64,000 bases of DNA, taken from positions 1,860,001 to 1,924,000 of the forward strand of contig JAKULF010000009.1 in assembly GCA_022661535.1 (NCBI GenBank). The letters are read 5' to 3'. Positions 12,671 to 26,383 of this stretch are shown piece by piece (position 1 is the stretch's first letter; the number at the start of each line of letters is the position of its first letter). This DNA comes from Eutypa lata. Its lineage: Eukaryota > Ascomycota > Sordariomycetes > Xylariales > Diatrypaceae. The position numbers were made by a program, and so were the translations under genes. The notes beneath the pieces were generated by a model. It was not told where the DNA came from, ran no database searches, and saw only the letters and a program-made list of their open reading frames with translations.

Positions 12671-13678
12671 TCACAATCGTCCGCTCAGCTCCTCTAGAAC
12701 CATCTTCTCTTCTGGAGTAAGGCACAAGTCCTCGGGGACCTTGATCAGCCCCTTAGTGATCAGAATTCTCTGACCCACCTGGGCCATATCTCCTTCAACA
12801 TGGTGTGACGCAATGCATTCGAGTCTAGCATATTTCTCTAGGTCGCTGTCGCTCTCACTCATTCCATTTTCCTCAACTTCCTTTCGTCGCCATTTTTGTC
12901 CCACTTCCTCTGGTGTCCACCAATAGTTAGGGAACCGCCTCTGGATGTTGTTGAACAATAACGCCACGCACTGCATCAGCACGCAATCGAGGAGTATCAC
13001 AGGGAGCAAGAACCATCCAAGGTTAGCGATACTATCGTCAACCACAGCCAGCAGCGCGGTGGCGCCAGCTGGCGGATGTATTGTACCGGTTAACCCCATG
13101 ACGCTCACAGCACATGCGCAGCTGAGCGAACCCGCCACCCATGTCAATTGCAGTGACTGTGGTGCTAGAGCAAATAATTTGTTGATGGAAATACCGACTA
13201 AGGAGGATAGGATATGGCCGAGTATGGCGTTTCGAGGCTGCGCTAAGGGCGAATCGATGGCGTAGAATTCAAGAACGGCGGCAGCACCCTGCATAGTCCC
13301 CCACGATTAGATTAGCTGTTTTACCATAATAGTGGTGTTTACTTGGGGGAAGTAACGTACAAAGCTTCCAACAATGATAGGGGCTTCATGGTCCTTGAAT
13401 GGTGGGATATAGTGGCCCACGGCTTCGATAAGGAGTAAGCTGAAAAATACACCAATAAAAGCCCAATATATTATCACAATATTCCCTATGAGAAGAAGTG
13501 AAAATCCCAACAACCAACCCTGTCATATCTCGATGTTGGTATCAAACTTCATTGGGGGATTCAAAGATGTTGAATTTCCAACAGTCTGGTCCGGGACCTG
13601 CTGGGACCTTACATATAATAGTGGTCCATAGCTCCTGCCACCAAACTCATCACTGCTCAAGGACAATGACCTTCCCAT
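12671..13678 (-). CDS. HPP-family integral membrane protein
   Basis: The supported part is exon 13519..13361 joined to 13288..12671 by an intron (GTACGT...TGCAG). It shows IIYWAFIGVFFSLLLIEAVG, APIIVGSFGAAAVLEFYAID, SPLAQPRNAILGH and the family signature GTIHPPAGATALLAVVDDS, with about four membrane segments, then NNIQRRFPNYWWTPEEV and a charged tail. HPP proteins are four-helix membrane proteins; a plant member has been linked to nitrite transport, and the fungal role is unknown. The 5' end is uncertain. A first exon 13678..13613 supplies an ATG and keeps frame (280 aa in total), but the sequence expected at the family N-terminus (a WKFNI-type start and a Pro/Trp-rich stretch) seems to remain, out of frame and with TGA codons, inside the first intron. 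The gene may be remodelled or decaying at its 5' end. Confidence 0.8.
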
Positions 13679-14599
13679 AAAACCTCCGTCTTAGCGTTGA
13701 ACCTTCCATTTGACCATTTCGACCCTTCATGCTCCAAGCGTCACTGAAAGACGAATTTTAGAGCAGGACTGGGGGCATTAGGCTTCAAGTCATGACAAAC
13801 TGAAACCTCATTTATACGCCCATTTTAGACGCTATGACTAAACATACGTCATATTGGGCAGGCGAAATCTCCAAAACGGGTATACACGAGGCACGGAGTA
13901 TCCGGTGCTATTTTGTGGATATCACTCCGGAGGCGGTTTCTCCGCGGAGCTGGAGGGGACCGAGAAAAAGGGGCGAGTCGGGCCTCGAGACAAGGTCGAG
14001 TAGCACTACCCCATAAATGACAGCTATTATAAATGCTAAAAGGAATCCAAAGGCCTTCCTTGGTACTTCCTATCCTGTCCTCTAATGATAAATGTTATAA
14101 CAAAGCATACCTGCAGCTGAGAGACCGAGAATGCCTGGGGCATGGTCAGTCAGCACACATTAATTAACTTAGCACCTGTCTGTGTTTAGGAGAGGCTAGG
14201 CCCTTCTTGTTGAATGTCTTATAATTAGTAATTAGTGCCTAGTTACTGCACACCCCCATTTCGGAATTCGGGGTTCGGAACGGGGCATCTATTCACAGTA
14301 TCCACGACTCAGCACCTGAGGGAGCGCGGAGAGGTTTATAGTGCCCAGGGATATGAAGTGGAACTAGACTGTGTAACATCATCTGGCCAGGATTCAACAA
14401 GATCCCAATGCAACAACATAGTATCCTTACTTACATAATATATCACAGCGACTACGTATAACAAGGGATAGTTACAACTAATGAACTTTGATAATCTGAT
14501 TACTTCTAGTTACGAATGATAAACATGATAGCACTAATGTAAAGAACACGGAAATCTCAATTTAAGTAAGTAGTTACTAGGTATCTAACAATACCTAAC
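13679..14599. other. Intergenic, 920 bp
   Basis: Lies between the HPP 5' end and the VAO-type gene stop. No gene-like frame was recognised. Confidence 0.55.
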
Positions 14600-16973
<2,374 letters not shown>

Positions 16974-17810
16974 TTTGCGCAAATCTGATACTGAAACAAG
17001 GTGTGTACTAGATACTAACCAGAGAGAAGATCGAGATAATGAGCTGGCTATTAGTGAGATCTATACAAGTGCTATTTCATATGTTTTCTTTTGACCGAGG
17101 ATCTTGAGCATGGTATACTACTACCCCGCAGAGAATTCAATCTGCCGAGTAACTTTCTCCATTTCGCCAATCACATGCGACAGCGAATTACTACATATAG
17201 CTACGTTGAAAAAGGAAAGCACGGCAAGTCTAGACATAAAGGGGGAATACCTGATTAACTCTGACTGATTATATGCTTCTACCTGGTGTAGGAAAGTCAT
17301 CCTGTTAACAAGAGTAAGGAATGTCGTCGTTCCCGCTTGACCCACCTCCCCGCGATCTCCGCGATACCCCAACTTATAGCTAACTTAACTAGTGTATGGG
17401 GAATCGGCAATTAAAATAGGCACGAAGTATCTCGTCAGCTTTAAAGCTGGAAGTTGACCCAATCACTGCCATCGTCAAGGTTATACTCCTACGTCCGTAG
17501 ATCTCCCCCCACCCCCACCGGGGCGACTGATATGAGATAGCCATGTACCATTTAGCTCCGCTGAGCCTCCGCTGTCCTGATAGACAGTTATTGTGAAGAA
17601 ACAAAGCCAGAATGTGGCGCGCTAGGCACCGTTGTAGGCGGCTCAACATACAAGTCCCCGCTTGTTAAACAAATGAAATCTGAAGAACGCCCTAATCTTT
17701 TAGGGTTAGCCATGGGCGTAGACTCGGGATGAAGATGTATTTCTAAGGTGTGACCTTACTTGAGTCTAGAAAAGTAATTTCGTATTCCATGCTGTCTTCC
17801 CACTATGTTT
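16974..17810. other. Intergenic, 837 bp
   Basis: Upstream region of the VAO-type gene and 3' flank of the zinc-finger-like gene. No coding frame was recognised. Confidence 0.55.
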
Positions 17811-19943
17811 TTACAATGTACGTTGAGTAGATGAAGACTCGGCCCAGGGGTCCTCAACTACCAGCATGGGATCTGCGTGGAGATAACACGACGCCGGATC
17901 CTGCGTACACATAGTACAAGAAAGATCGTCGTCGAAGCTATTGGGAAGCATCTCGCCGAGTCCAGTTGATGGAAGGAGTTGCGACTGGTCGAAAATGGAT
18001 GGTCCTCCAATGGTACTCTCGAATTGGTGGGTGGCTAATTCACCAGTGTTATAAGCCGCTACCCCTTCTCCCAAGGGGGCATAAGCTTCAGAGGACTCAG
18101 TAAGCCACGCCATATCCGTATATGGCAGGCTGTATTGTGAACCTTGCTGTGTGTAATTCTCCTCTAAGCTAAATGGCATAGAAGCAACCGACATGGAGTT
18201 GCCATCATGTAGATACTCAGCGCAGTCTGGGGGTGCCTCCAAGGCGGGCCGTGGTGCTATAGCCCTTCTTGGATTAAGCTGGCTTCCTGATCTGACAGCC
18301 ATAGTTGTGGTTGACGTCGACAGGTTGCTCTGCCGTGTCTTATCTCTCCTCTGGCGTCCTGGAGATAGATTGGGGTTGAAAGAGAAGGCTCTAGCCCCCC
18401 TTTCGAAATTTTGAGAGATATATGTCTGGACCAAATTCCACATTTCATCGGCGTGGGTCGAGCCGTGCAAACCAGGTAGAACATCTCTTGTTGAGTCGAT
18501 CTTTTGTTGAACGAGAAATCTACCATACGCGGCGTCGTTTTGAAAAACGCTGCGGATATCATGATGTTCGATTATAGGTTCATATTCTGTGAATCTTAGC
18601 AGAGTGGTGGACTCCATGATCACGGGAAAACGTACCCCCAGACGGAACCTGATAATCCATGGGAAATAAGACACGCCAGAGGATATCCCACTTCAAAACC
18701 TGGCCCTTTACCCGCCTGTCTCGGAGCTTCATTTTGACATCAGACGAAATCCCTTCCTCTGGATCTTCGTAAGTAGTTGGACCCGTCCTCTGGCTCACCA
18801 CTCCTATAGGGACGTTGTCATGATTATCGGACATTCTGGGATCCGACGATATACCAACGTAGCGGCCGTCAGTTTGGTCATGTTTTGGGATGTTTTCGAC
18901 GGCTCTTAAGTGGTCACAGAGGATGTGGCGTCTATTACGATTAACTTCATCTACTAACTATTGATTTTAGGGAAACAGGGGTAGCTCACTTTACCTTGCT
19001 TATATCTGGGAATTGAGACATCGCACAGGCGCTATGATCCCTGATGTTGAAGCGTCGAGGATTGCGTTTCCGGAAGGGGCAGCTGTATGCGATCAAGGGC
19101 TGAGCCAGCTTCGATCGTTTGAAGCTGCCTTGTGGTGAACCAGGAAATTCTTCAAAATGTCGCTTTGAAACTGCTCGGATCGTGCTTTGTCTTCTTTCTA
19201 GTTCGGCAGCCCTGTTGAATACGTCTAGGAGATTAGGCGGTAATTTGGATACTATGAGATGCATATTCTGGAACCGACGTCTACTGTGCTCAGGCATGGG
19301 GCAGATCTCGATCATCGCGTTAGTCCACCATCTCCCCCACTGGCTAAGGATCTTTCTGTAAAACACATCATGGACCGTATCATAAAGATCAAGGTCGTAT
19401 ACAAACCCCTGCTTCTCCACGGTCCGTTCAAGGCATTTCCGGTATTCGGATTCGAAATATTGGTGGAGTGCTTGAGATTGCTTATGCTATAGTCAGTATA
19501 TAGTTCTCAACACCCCAATTATATCCGCAAATATATATACGCACTTCTTGACAACGCTCTTGCATGACGATAAACCTATCGTCTAGTCTACCCAAAAGTT
19601 CAAGACTTAGACCAGAAATTATATTTATCTGTAGTTCCACATCCAAAACTAGAATTATCATTCTGATAGTCACAGATAGTGACTCCCACATGTATTTGGT
19701 CGTATCATTGTCGTCTCTAGGGGGCCTAGAGAACCGTCCTACATCATATCCATGAGTCATAGGTGACAAGCTCTCAGGAGGCGCTGAACTCTCAGCTTGG
19801 TATCGCTTCGTGCCCTCCAGTTCCCTTAACGAGTGCTGTGCTTTTTCAAGAGGGACGTTTGGTTGGGCAACCTGTTTACCGGTCGAGGAACTTGTACCTT
19901 TGGAAAAGAAAGTGACGCTAGAGGATGAAATCAGTAAGTACAT
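17811..19943 (-). CDS. C2H2-like zinc-binding protein of unknown function
   Basis: Four exons (about 19943..19545, 19486..18990, 18931..18636, 18586..17811) keep one frame for roughly 655 aa. The first in-frame ATG is 19943; the open frame extends to 20006 without another ATG, so a 5' exon may be missing. A central CPFRKRNPRRF, a second Cys (HSAC) and, across a splice site, KVKRHILCDH give a C2H2-like arrangement (C269, C287, H301, H306). It is followed by PEEGISSDVKMKLRDRR and KWDILWRVLFP. This order (CPF-x-K/R-NP, then H-x4-H, then an EGI...KL...R segment and KW-x-I-x-x-x-LFP) is a pattern I know from a large group of uncharacterised fungal proteins. The C-terminal 250 residues are Ser/Thr/Gln-rich and acidic, as in an activation region. 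Nuclear role is inference. Confidence 0.7.
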
Positions 19944-22637
19944 ATTATTCGACAGATATAAGACCGACCACTTGCATGTTTTGTAAGAACCCCATGGCCA
20001 TGACACAAATACTTAGGGCTTAGGGTATTTAGTAAAGTCCACTACTAGGGTGTGGTTCTGGGGCGCTTCTCGAAATTAGATAACAAAACGAGTTAATTTC
20101 AGCAACTTTAACGTGGTTATAGAAGCCCGGGGGCGGATCAGGCTCGCGTTTGTGACCCTTGCCTGTATTTCAGATGAACTACGATAGAACTAACGTTTTC
20201 AAACAACGGTATTAATCATCAGGTCGCCCGCCAAGAACGTGGCTTATCAATCGAAGATATCTGTGCAGGCCTAGTTCTTGAGACCACCGTGATCAGACTT
20301 GTATGATCATTTGTTTTAAGTTGGGGTGAGATTGGTCTGCGCCCGGGTGGCGACCTACGACAATAAGGCTGTGTCTAGGACTTGTCGCTGGATATACGAG
20401 GGCATTATCCTCCTTACTGCAACATCTGGTAACCTGCAGATATTAAAAATGTATACATATGCGGGGGGTTGGCTATCCGTCTTATTGGTTCAAACAACCT
20501 GAAATCAGCTACAGAATGATGGTCCAATGAGAGCTACGAAGCCTATTATCATAACCATAGAATTTAATTGGTCCATTCTGTCCTGGTTGAGAATTTCAAT
20601 ACATATTACGTTGTGTATCGTGTGTACGACAGTCTTCTTCGTACCACAAGGAACGACGTTTTAACATTTTACGCATCTTAGATTTCGTAAAATCTAATGG
20701 ACGTCATAGGTTGGTTCTCAGCTGTCTATGTTCAATCGTGTATCTGTTTGGTTTTTATTCCATGGCATATGGTAAGATTACGCATGTAACGCAGCCCACA
20801 CTAGGCTTTGGAAGCAACTACTTTAGGAAATATATAAGAAACCATCCTTCTAGAGTTCCCTTTATTTAACATTATAGTCGATAAGAGAGCACTACAGATC
20901 TTCAGATGTTAAAGTCATTGCAAACTTTGTAGCAGCCCACGTCTAGTATATATTGATCTCCTCATTCTTCCAGCGTAATTAGAATCAGTGTCTCGGAACA
21001 AACAAAAGGGCATCGACCTTAAAAGCTTGAGCGAAGCAATGCCGAGGTTATCAGTTATATCTGAGTTGGATAAGCGAGTGGGAGAGGTTAAAAAGCCTAA
21101 GTAAGCTGAACCACCCTGACGCTTGATACATCAGCTTCTAACATGCCGTACAGGAGTCAGGGGGGATTGATGCTCAACCAATATCTTTTCGATACATCTT
21201 CTGTCCAAGAGAGGCTTATGCTGTCCTCGGGTCCTGTATTTTCTCAAATGAGACAGAAAAAAGAACCTCGACAAGCGGCCCATCATCTGCGTCCCAGTGG
21301 ATCGAATACCTAGTAACCAACCACGTTCGGAGCTTGATCAGAAATCTCTCCTATGAAATAGACAGGAGGCTTGTCGACGCACCTACTTGGAACAGCTTGG
21401 GGGTGAAGTTTTTTGGAGAAGGGTCACTGGTTCTAATAGTACGAGGGTAACTACCGAATGTCACAAGGAGGCGGTGAAAACTCGCGGTTCGAAGGTAGCT
21501 TATTATTCATATCGGGGATAATGTGATCAAAATTGTTACATATGAGCCATCCTCTCCTGAATCCAGTCGGGTGATGCGATTTATACGCTAAGGTGATAAG
21601 TGATCAACCCTCCTTAACCCCCTATTTGCTCATCTGTTAAAGATTATCTTCTATGCGTTATCAATAATATTGTGTAGTCAGAGTATGTAGTTCCCCTTAG
21701 GTTCAATAGTATCGAGCTAGAGACGCCACGAGCTATACGACTTTCACATAAATTACATTTGACAAACCACATCATACGAAATATATCTCCGCCACCCTTC
21801 GTCGTATATTCCATGGTGTTTTTTGCATCGCTACACGTGATCCGCGGCTAAATTAAATAAGCGAATGTATACATTGCAGACCATCTATGACTATTCTGAT
21901 AACAAGAGTATCCAAGTACGTTATGGCCGGCAATATGGGACAAGAAAACGGAAACGGGATTGTTAACCACGGAATCTACAATTTTACGTATGATTAAGCA
22001 ACAAATACCTTTTTAACCTGTGTATTTGAGCTTCGTAGTAAGCCTGGTATAACACATCAACCTCATTCTCAAGTGTGTGGAACGCCTGGAGTAGCTCGCA
22101 TGTCATCGCCGTCATGTGATGCTCACTAGCATGGCACCCCAGCCAGCTGGTCCTCGTCAAATCTTTATTTCCGCGACGCCAAACCTTTTCTTGCAACCCC
22201 ATCGATAGATAACCCAGCTTGCTAGCATGTTTAGCTTTACCCCCCAGGTCAAAAGGTACCGATAATATCCCTACCCTACGTTATAATCGACATAGAATAC
22301 TTTCAAATGTAGGTAAGGATAGTAAGGTTTGATACTTATCACGTATCACGACATTCGATCACCAGCAATAGTTCGAAAGTATGAATTACACAATAATTAC
22401 CTTATCGTCGTTGTAGCATTATCATCTTCTGTCTTAAACATATTGGGAATAGAATATGTTTAGATGTGAGTTTGAATAGTAAGGTCCATCATTATCCCTA
22501 TATCAAGACATCAGGTCATTGCTTATGACACTGAAGTCAATGGATTACGCAAAAGTTTGCCGTATTGACGTGCTGTCGCATGTAAACTCAAGATAAGTAA
22601 CCCAGCAAGCCCTGGCTGTAAGACTTTGTTGCTTAAA
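19944..22637. other. Gene-free region, 2.7 kb
   Basis: No protein-like open frame was found on either strand. The region separates the minus-strand gene block from the NAMPT pseudogene. No repeat or transposon structure was recognised by eye. Confidence 0.5.
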
Positions 22638-24144
22638 ATGGCGCCCCGGCAGCTATCCAACTTCGACAATATCATACTTAATACTGACACCTACAAGCAT
22701 TCACACTGGAATCTTTACCCACCTGGTACTAATTATGTCTCCAGTTATATAGAATCACGAGGAGGGATCTTCTCCGCTCACCTCTTCGTTGGCTTACAGG
22801 CCTTCATCAAGAAGCATCTTCTGCGTCCCATCACAATTGACGACATTGACGAAGCTGAGATTGTCACGCGTCAACATAAAATTCCATCCAACCGAGCATG
22901 TTGGCTTAGGATCGTCAACGAGCACAATGGATATCTCCCCGTGGGGATCGAGGTGATCCCGAAAGGAACCGTCCTTCCCATTAAGAATGTCCTCGTTCAG
23001 ATTGTCAATATGGATCCAAAGTACTTCTGGGTGACGAGTTTCATTGAAACGGCTTCACTGTGGGCGGTCTGGTATCCCACGTCCGTTGGAACAACTCATC
23101 CGCGAGGCACTTGAGAAGACCTCGGATCATCCCGAGATCCTTCGAGATGTGCTACAGGACTACGGCGCCCGTGGGGTCAGCTCGGAGGAGTCCGCCGCTC
23201 TTGGAGGTCTGGCGCATCTCGTCAACTTCAGGCAGACTAATACGATATCCGGATCGGTTGCTGCCACACTCTACTACAATGCTCTTCGTCCTGCTATCTC
23301 TCAGCCCAACTCGGAGCATTCGACAGTGACAGCGTGAGGAAGAAAGAACGAAACTGACACCCAAAAAAACTTGATCAAGCAGGACAAGGGATGGCCGTTC
23401 GTCGTAGCTGTTTCCGACTCGTATGACTTGGAATGCACTGTCAAGGACATATTCGGGACTCAGCTCAAGGACCAGATCATAAACAGCGGTAAGCTAAATA
23501 CTAACCAGGGTGGAGCGCTACGCTATTGCGAAATGCTGATAAATATCACATCATCAGGTAGCGTGATTTTGGTGCCCCCCGACTCAGGAGACCTGTCAAC
23601 GGTTATCTCCGACACCATCGATGCGCTCTTCACTAAGTTCGGCTCTACAACTAACTCTAAAGGTTACAAAGTCCTTCCAGACTACATCAGAGTAGCACAA
23701 GGTGACGGCTTGACCATTGAGTCCCTCAAGCAGATCTATGCAGAGGTGGACCGTTGAGGCATAGCTGCTGACAATATCTACCTGGGTATGGGCGGCGGTC
23801 TGCTCCAGTACATTAACCGCGATACGCTTCCATTCACGCAGAAGGCAAATGCTATTAATATCGATGGCCAGTGGAAAGACATCTACAAGAAGCCCAAGTC
23901 CGACACGCAGAAAACCTCTAAGCGTGGCCGCCAAGCACTTGTAGTCCGTGACGGTGAATATCATATCATTAGGAAGGAGGAGCTTAGGGAGGGGGAAGAG
24001 AGCCGGCTCCATCCGGTATTCCGAAACGGCAAGCTGCTGATGAACCATAACTTTGAATACATCATCAAGGGGAGCGAGCGACCCGTTCCCCGCTGGTATT
24101 ACGAGCCGGTATGGAAGCAAGATGGAGGCAGACATGATAATTGA
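22638..24144 (+). pseudogene. Nicotinamide phosphoribosyltransferase (NAMPT-like), broken
   Basis: Residues across three segments match the NAMPT/NadV family, which makes NMN from nicotinamide and PRPP. Recognisable blocks are LNTDTYKHSH and YPPGTNYVSSYIESRGG, HNGYLPVGIEVIPKGTVLP, YGARGVSSEESAALGGLAHL, NSEHSTVTA, FVVAVSDSYDL, PPDSGDLSTV, SKGYKVLPDYIRVAQGDG and NIYLGMGGGLLQ. One intron (23489..23557, GTAAGC...ATCAG) is still spliceable. The frame is broken three times: a frame change between about 23085 and 23102, a TGA at 23335..23337 where the family has Trp, and a TGA at 23755..23757. Both stops are of the kind made by C:G to T:A changes. Most filamentous fungi rely on nicotinamidase instead, so a NAMPT gene here is unusual and probably horizontally derived; that is inference. 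Sequencing error could explain the frame change but hardly all three lesions. Confidence 0.88.
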
Positions 24145-25178
24145 ACTCTATTGCCCGATAGGTTTTCCTTAGAAAGGATTCTCTGGGATCTATGTTTCAT
24201 GTGCTCTTATAACAGTGAAAGTTGTTAGGTTCTTTTTTCGCCGTTCACTTTACGACACTGGGTGTGATTATTCAAAATTAGTCTATTCTCTCTACGCAGA
24301 GAAAAGCCTACGACCAAAGTATCCAACTCATCACTAGAGCTAGAATATTAGCCAATATACAAGCCAGAATTTTACTTCCCAGTATTTAATGTCCACCCGT
24401 GCTCAATTAGTCTGCCCCCTTTCTCCAGCACGACCCGCTCCATATCTGCCCTATACCCCTCTATTACAACAGCATACTCCAGATCGGAAATAGCCAGAAT
24501 ACGAATGGCTAGCAACGCTGCGTTCGGAACCTTACTCCATCTCAGCGTATATAGTCAATAGACTATGGGCTAGCTTTCTAAGTAACACAATTATTATATA
24601 CAATCTCGCAATTCAGACTATCAACGAGGGGGGGTTAAAATGCACCTAACATTACGGATTTTGCGAATGGATCAATTAGTTCTGGTCTAGTCTCATCGCC
24701 TCACCAAGAGCCGTCCTTCTAAATCGACAAGGGGTAGAATCATTCGCCTACTTATAACAACTGTTTAAGTTCACTCAGGTAAGATGCTGGTTGGATTGGA
24801 ATGTCTACAAAAACTAAGTGTCGGGGCATTGGCGACCATTGGCGACCATTGCCCCGCTTGAGGAGTGGTGTGTCCCAAGTGATGTGACCCAAGTGGTGAG
24901 GATGAAGGGTGAAATCAAGCGGAGAGATAAACAACTAGTCAAATCAAAGCTAGGAAATACTAGGCGGTCTCAACGCGCATAGACCATATTTTGGATATTG
25001 TCACATGTGAGCCAGATACCCAGTCAATCTTTATGTTGATGAAAATAATATTTGGCATTAGAATGAGCGGAAGTAGACTGTACATCTAATCTCAAGACTA
25101 GCACAGTGAGAAGCCCTCAGCAGCAGCACTCTCTGCCCCCCAGTAAACACTATTACCCAATCAAACAAAGATATATTC
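24145..25178. other. Intergenic, 1 kb
   Basis: Contains a small tandem duplication (a 12-bp unit repeated near 24826-24851). No gene recognised. Confidence 0.55.
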
Positions 25179-26273
25179 CTACAGGTCCATACTTCTGCCT
25201 GGAAGACTGTCGAGCCCTATAGAATTACTTGTCAGCTAGGGGCGTCTCAGCAAGCAGCAAAACAACTTACATCCATCGATTTCCTCATCGACTGTGCTCT
25301 CAATGGAGCACTGGTTCGCCTGAGCCACACTCTGAATAGCAAGCCCATCGCTGAGCAAGGCCTTAGAATCCATGGCGCGCTGGAGCGCATCGCCCTTCCA
25401 GCCGAAAAGGTAGTCGCCGTGAGTACCGTAGCCTACGCTGTCTTCGTAACTCCACACGAAGGGCTGTGAGCCGTCCTCGGGCCACATGGATTGATCGTTG
25501 AACTGAGTGGTGTCCCACATGGTCTCGAAGGCGACCTGGGGTACACGGACTGGGTGCGACGACGGGCAAGCGGCGGCGGGGACGAACCCTCCCTGGTTCG
25601 TGTTGTACATGTGGTCTTGGTGGTTGGGGGTGTCGAGGTTCTTGCCATCCCAGCATGCTGGGAAATGGTGAATAGCCATGATGCCAGCTGGGCATGGCTG
25701 AGCAGGGAACGCGGCGGTCTCGGGGAATCGTGTCATCACGTCCTGCAGACAAGTGTACCGAAGGCCCGGGTTGGTACCATCCTTGCTCGTAGGTGTCCCG
25801 ACCGTCATCCGAAATCCCTAGAGTTGTTAAGACTACTTCACTTATATGGGAAGTAAACATACTGGTTGGAAAGCTGTGATCTTCTGGTTCCCGTTTGAGC
25901 TGAACGAGTCTTGGAGGTAGTAGATAGTCATTCCACCCTTCAGGTCACCCAGGAGAGCATTCGGGTATTGGGGCACGCGCTTATACGTCCCGTTGCGAGC
26001 CTTGAAGTACAGAACTGCAGTCCAGTAGTTAGAGAAGTCCTCCGAGAAGCTGCAGGTTGTGCAAGTAGCCTTCTGGGAGACATCCTCGCTCGGGTCCATA
26101 GTCGCATTGAAGGCATTTCCACCGACGATCTGGTGGAGGTGGGCCGAAGGGATGGCACCAGGCTCGACGAGAGGGTCAAGCCGCTGGACGCTAATAGTGG
26201 CACATCCGAATCGGAGGTACGCCTGGGAAGGCGCAGCAAGCGCTAGGGCGAGAACAAGGGGAGATCCCTTCAT
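25179..26273 (-). CDS. DUF1996-domain secreted protein
   Basis: Three exons, 26273..25863, 25817..25271 and 25216..25179, encode 331 aa. A signal peptide (MKGSPLVLALALAAPSQA) is followed by the DUF1996 domain: LRFGCATISVQRLDPLVEPG, HLHQIVGGNAFN, CTTCSFSEDFSNYWTAVLYF, QPGFRMTVGTP, FPAQPCPAGIMAIHHFPACW, HQDHMYN and GWKGDALQRAMD. The last exon adds a short tail, WLDSLPGRSMDL, after a conserved VDEEIDG. Members are secreted, often wall-associated fungal proteins of unproved enzymatic function; conserved His, Cys and Trp residues hint at a carbohydrate- or metal-related role. The gene stands alone, with long empty flanks on both sides. Confidence 0.92.
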
Positions 26274-26377
26274 CTTGATAGTGTGGATTTGGATGTGGGA
26301 GTCGACGTCGGTATTTGTGATACGGGTCCGGAGATGGTAGAGAGAGTGGAGATATCTGCGGACCGGGATTTTCCACT

Positions 26378-26383
26378 GACATA
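26378..26383 (-). promoter_or_regulatory. Possible TATA box of the DUF1996 gene
   Basis: A TATATA motif lies about 105 bp upstream of the ATG on the coding strand. Position and sequence fit a TATA element, but nothing else supports it. Confidence 0.3.

Noticed and set aside
23334..23382. Possible intron (GTGAGG...AAGCAG) that would remove the first TGA of the NAMPT pseudogene
   Set aside because: The junction gives the wrong frame, and the intervening residues match the family when read through, so the TGA is better explained as a mutated Trp codon.
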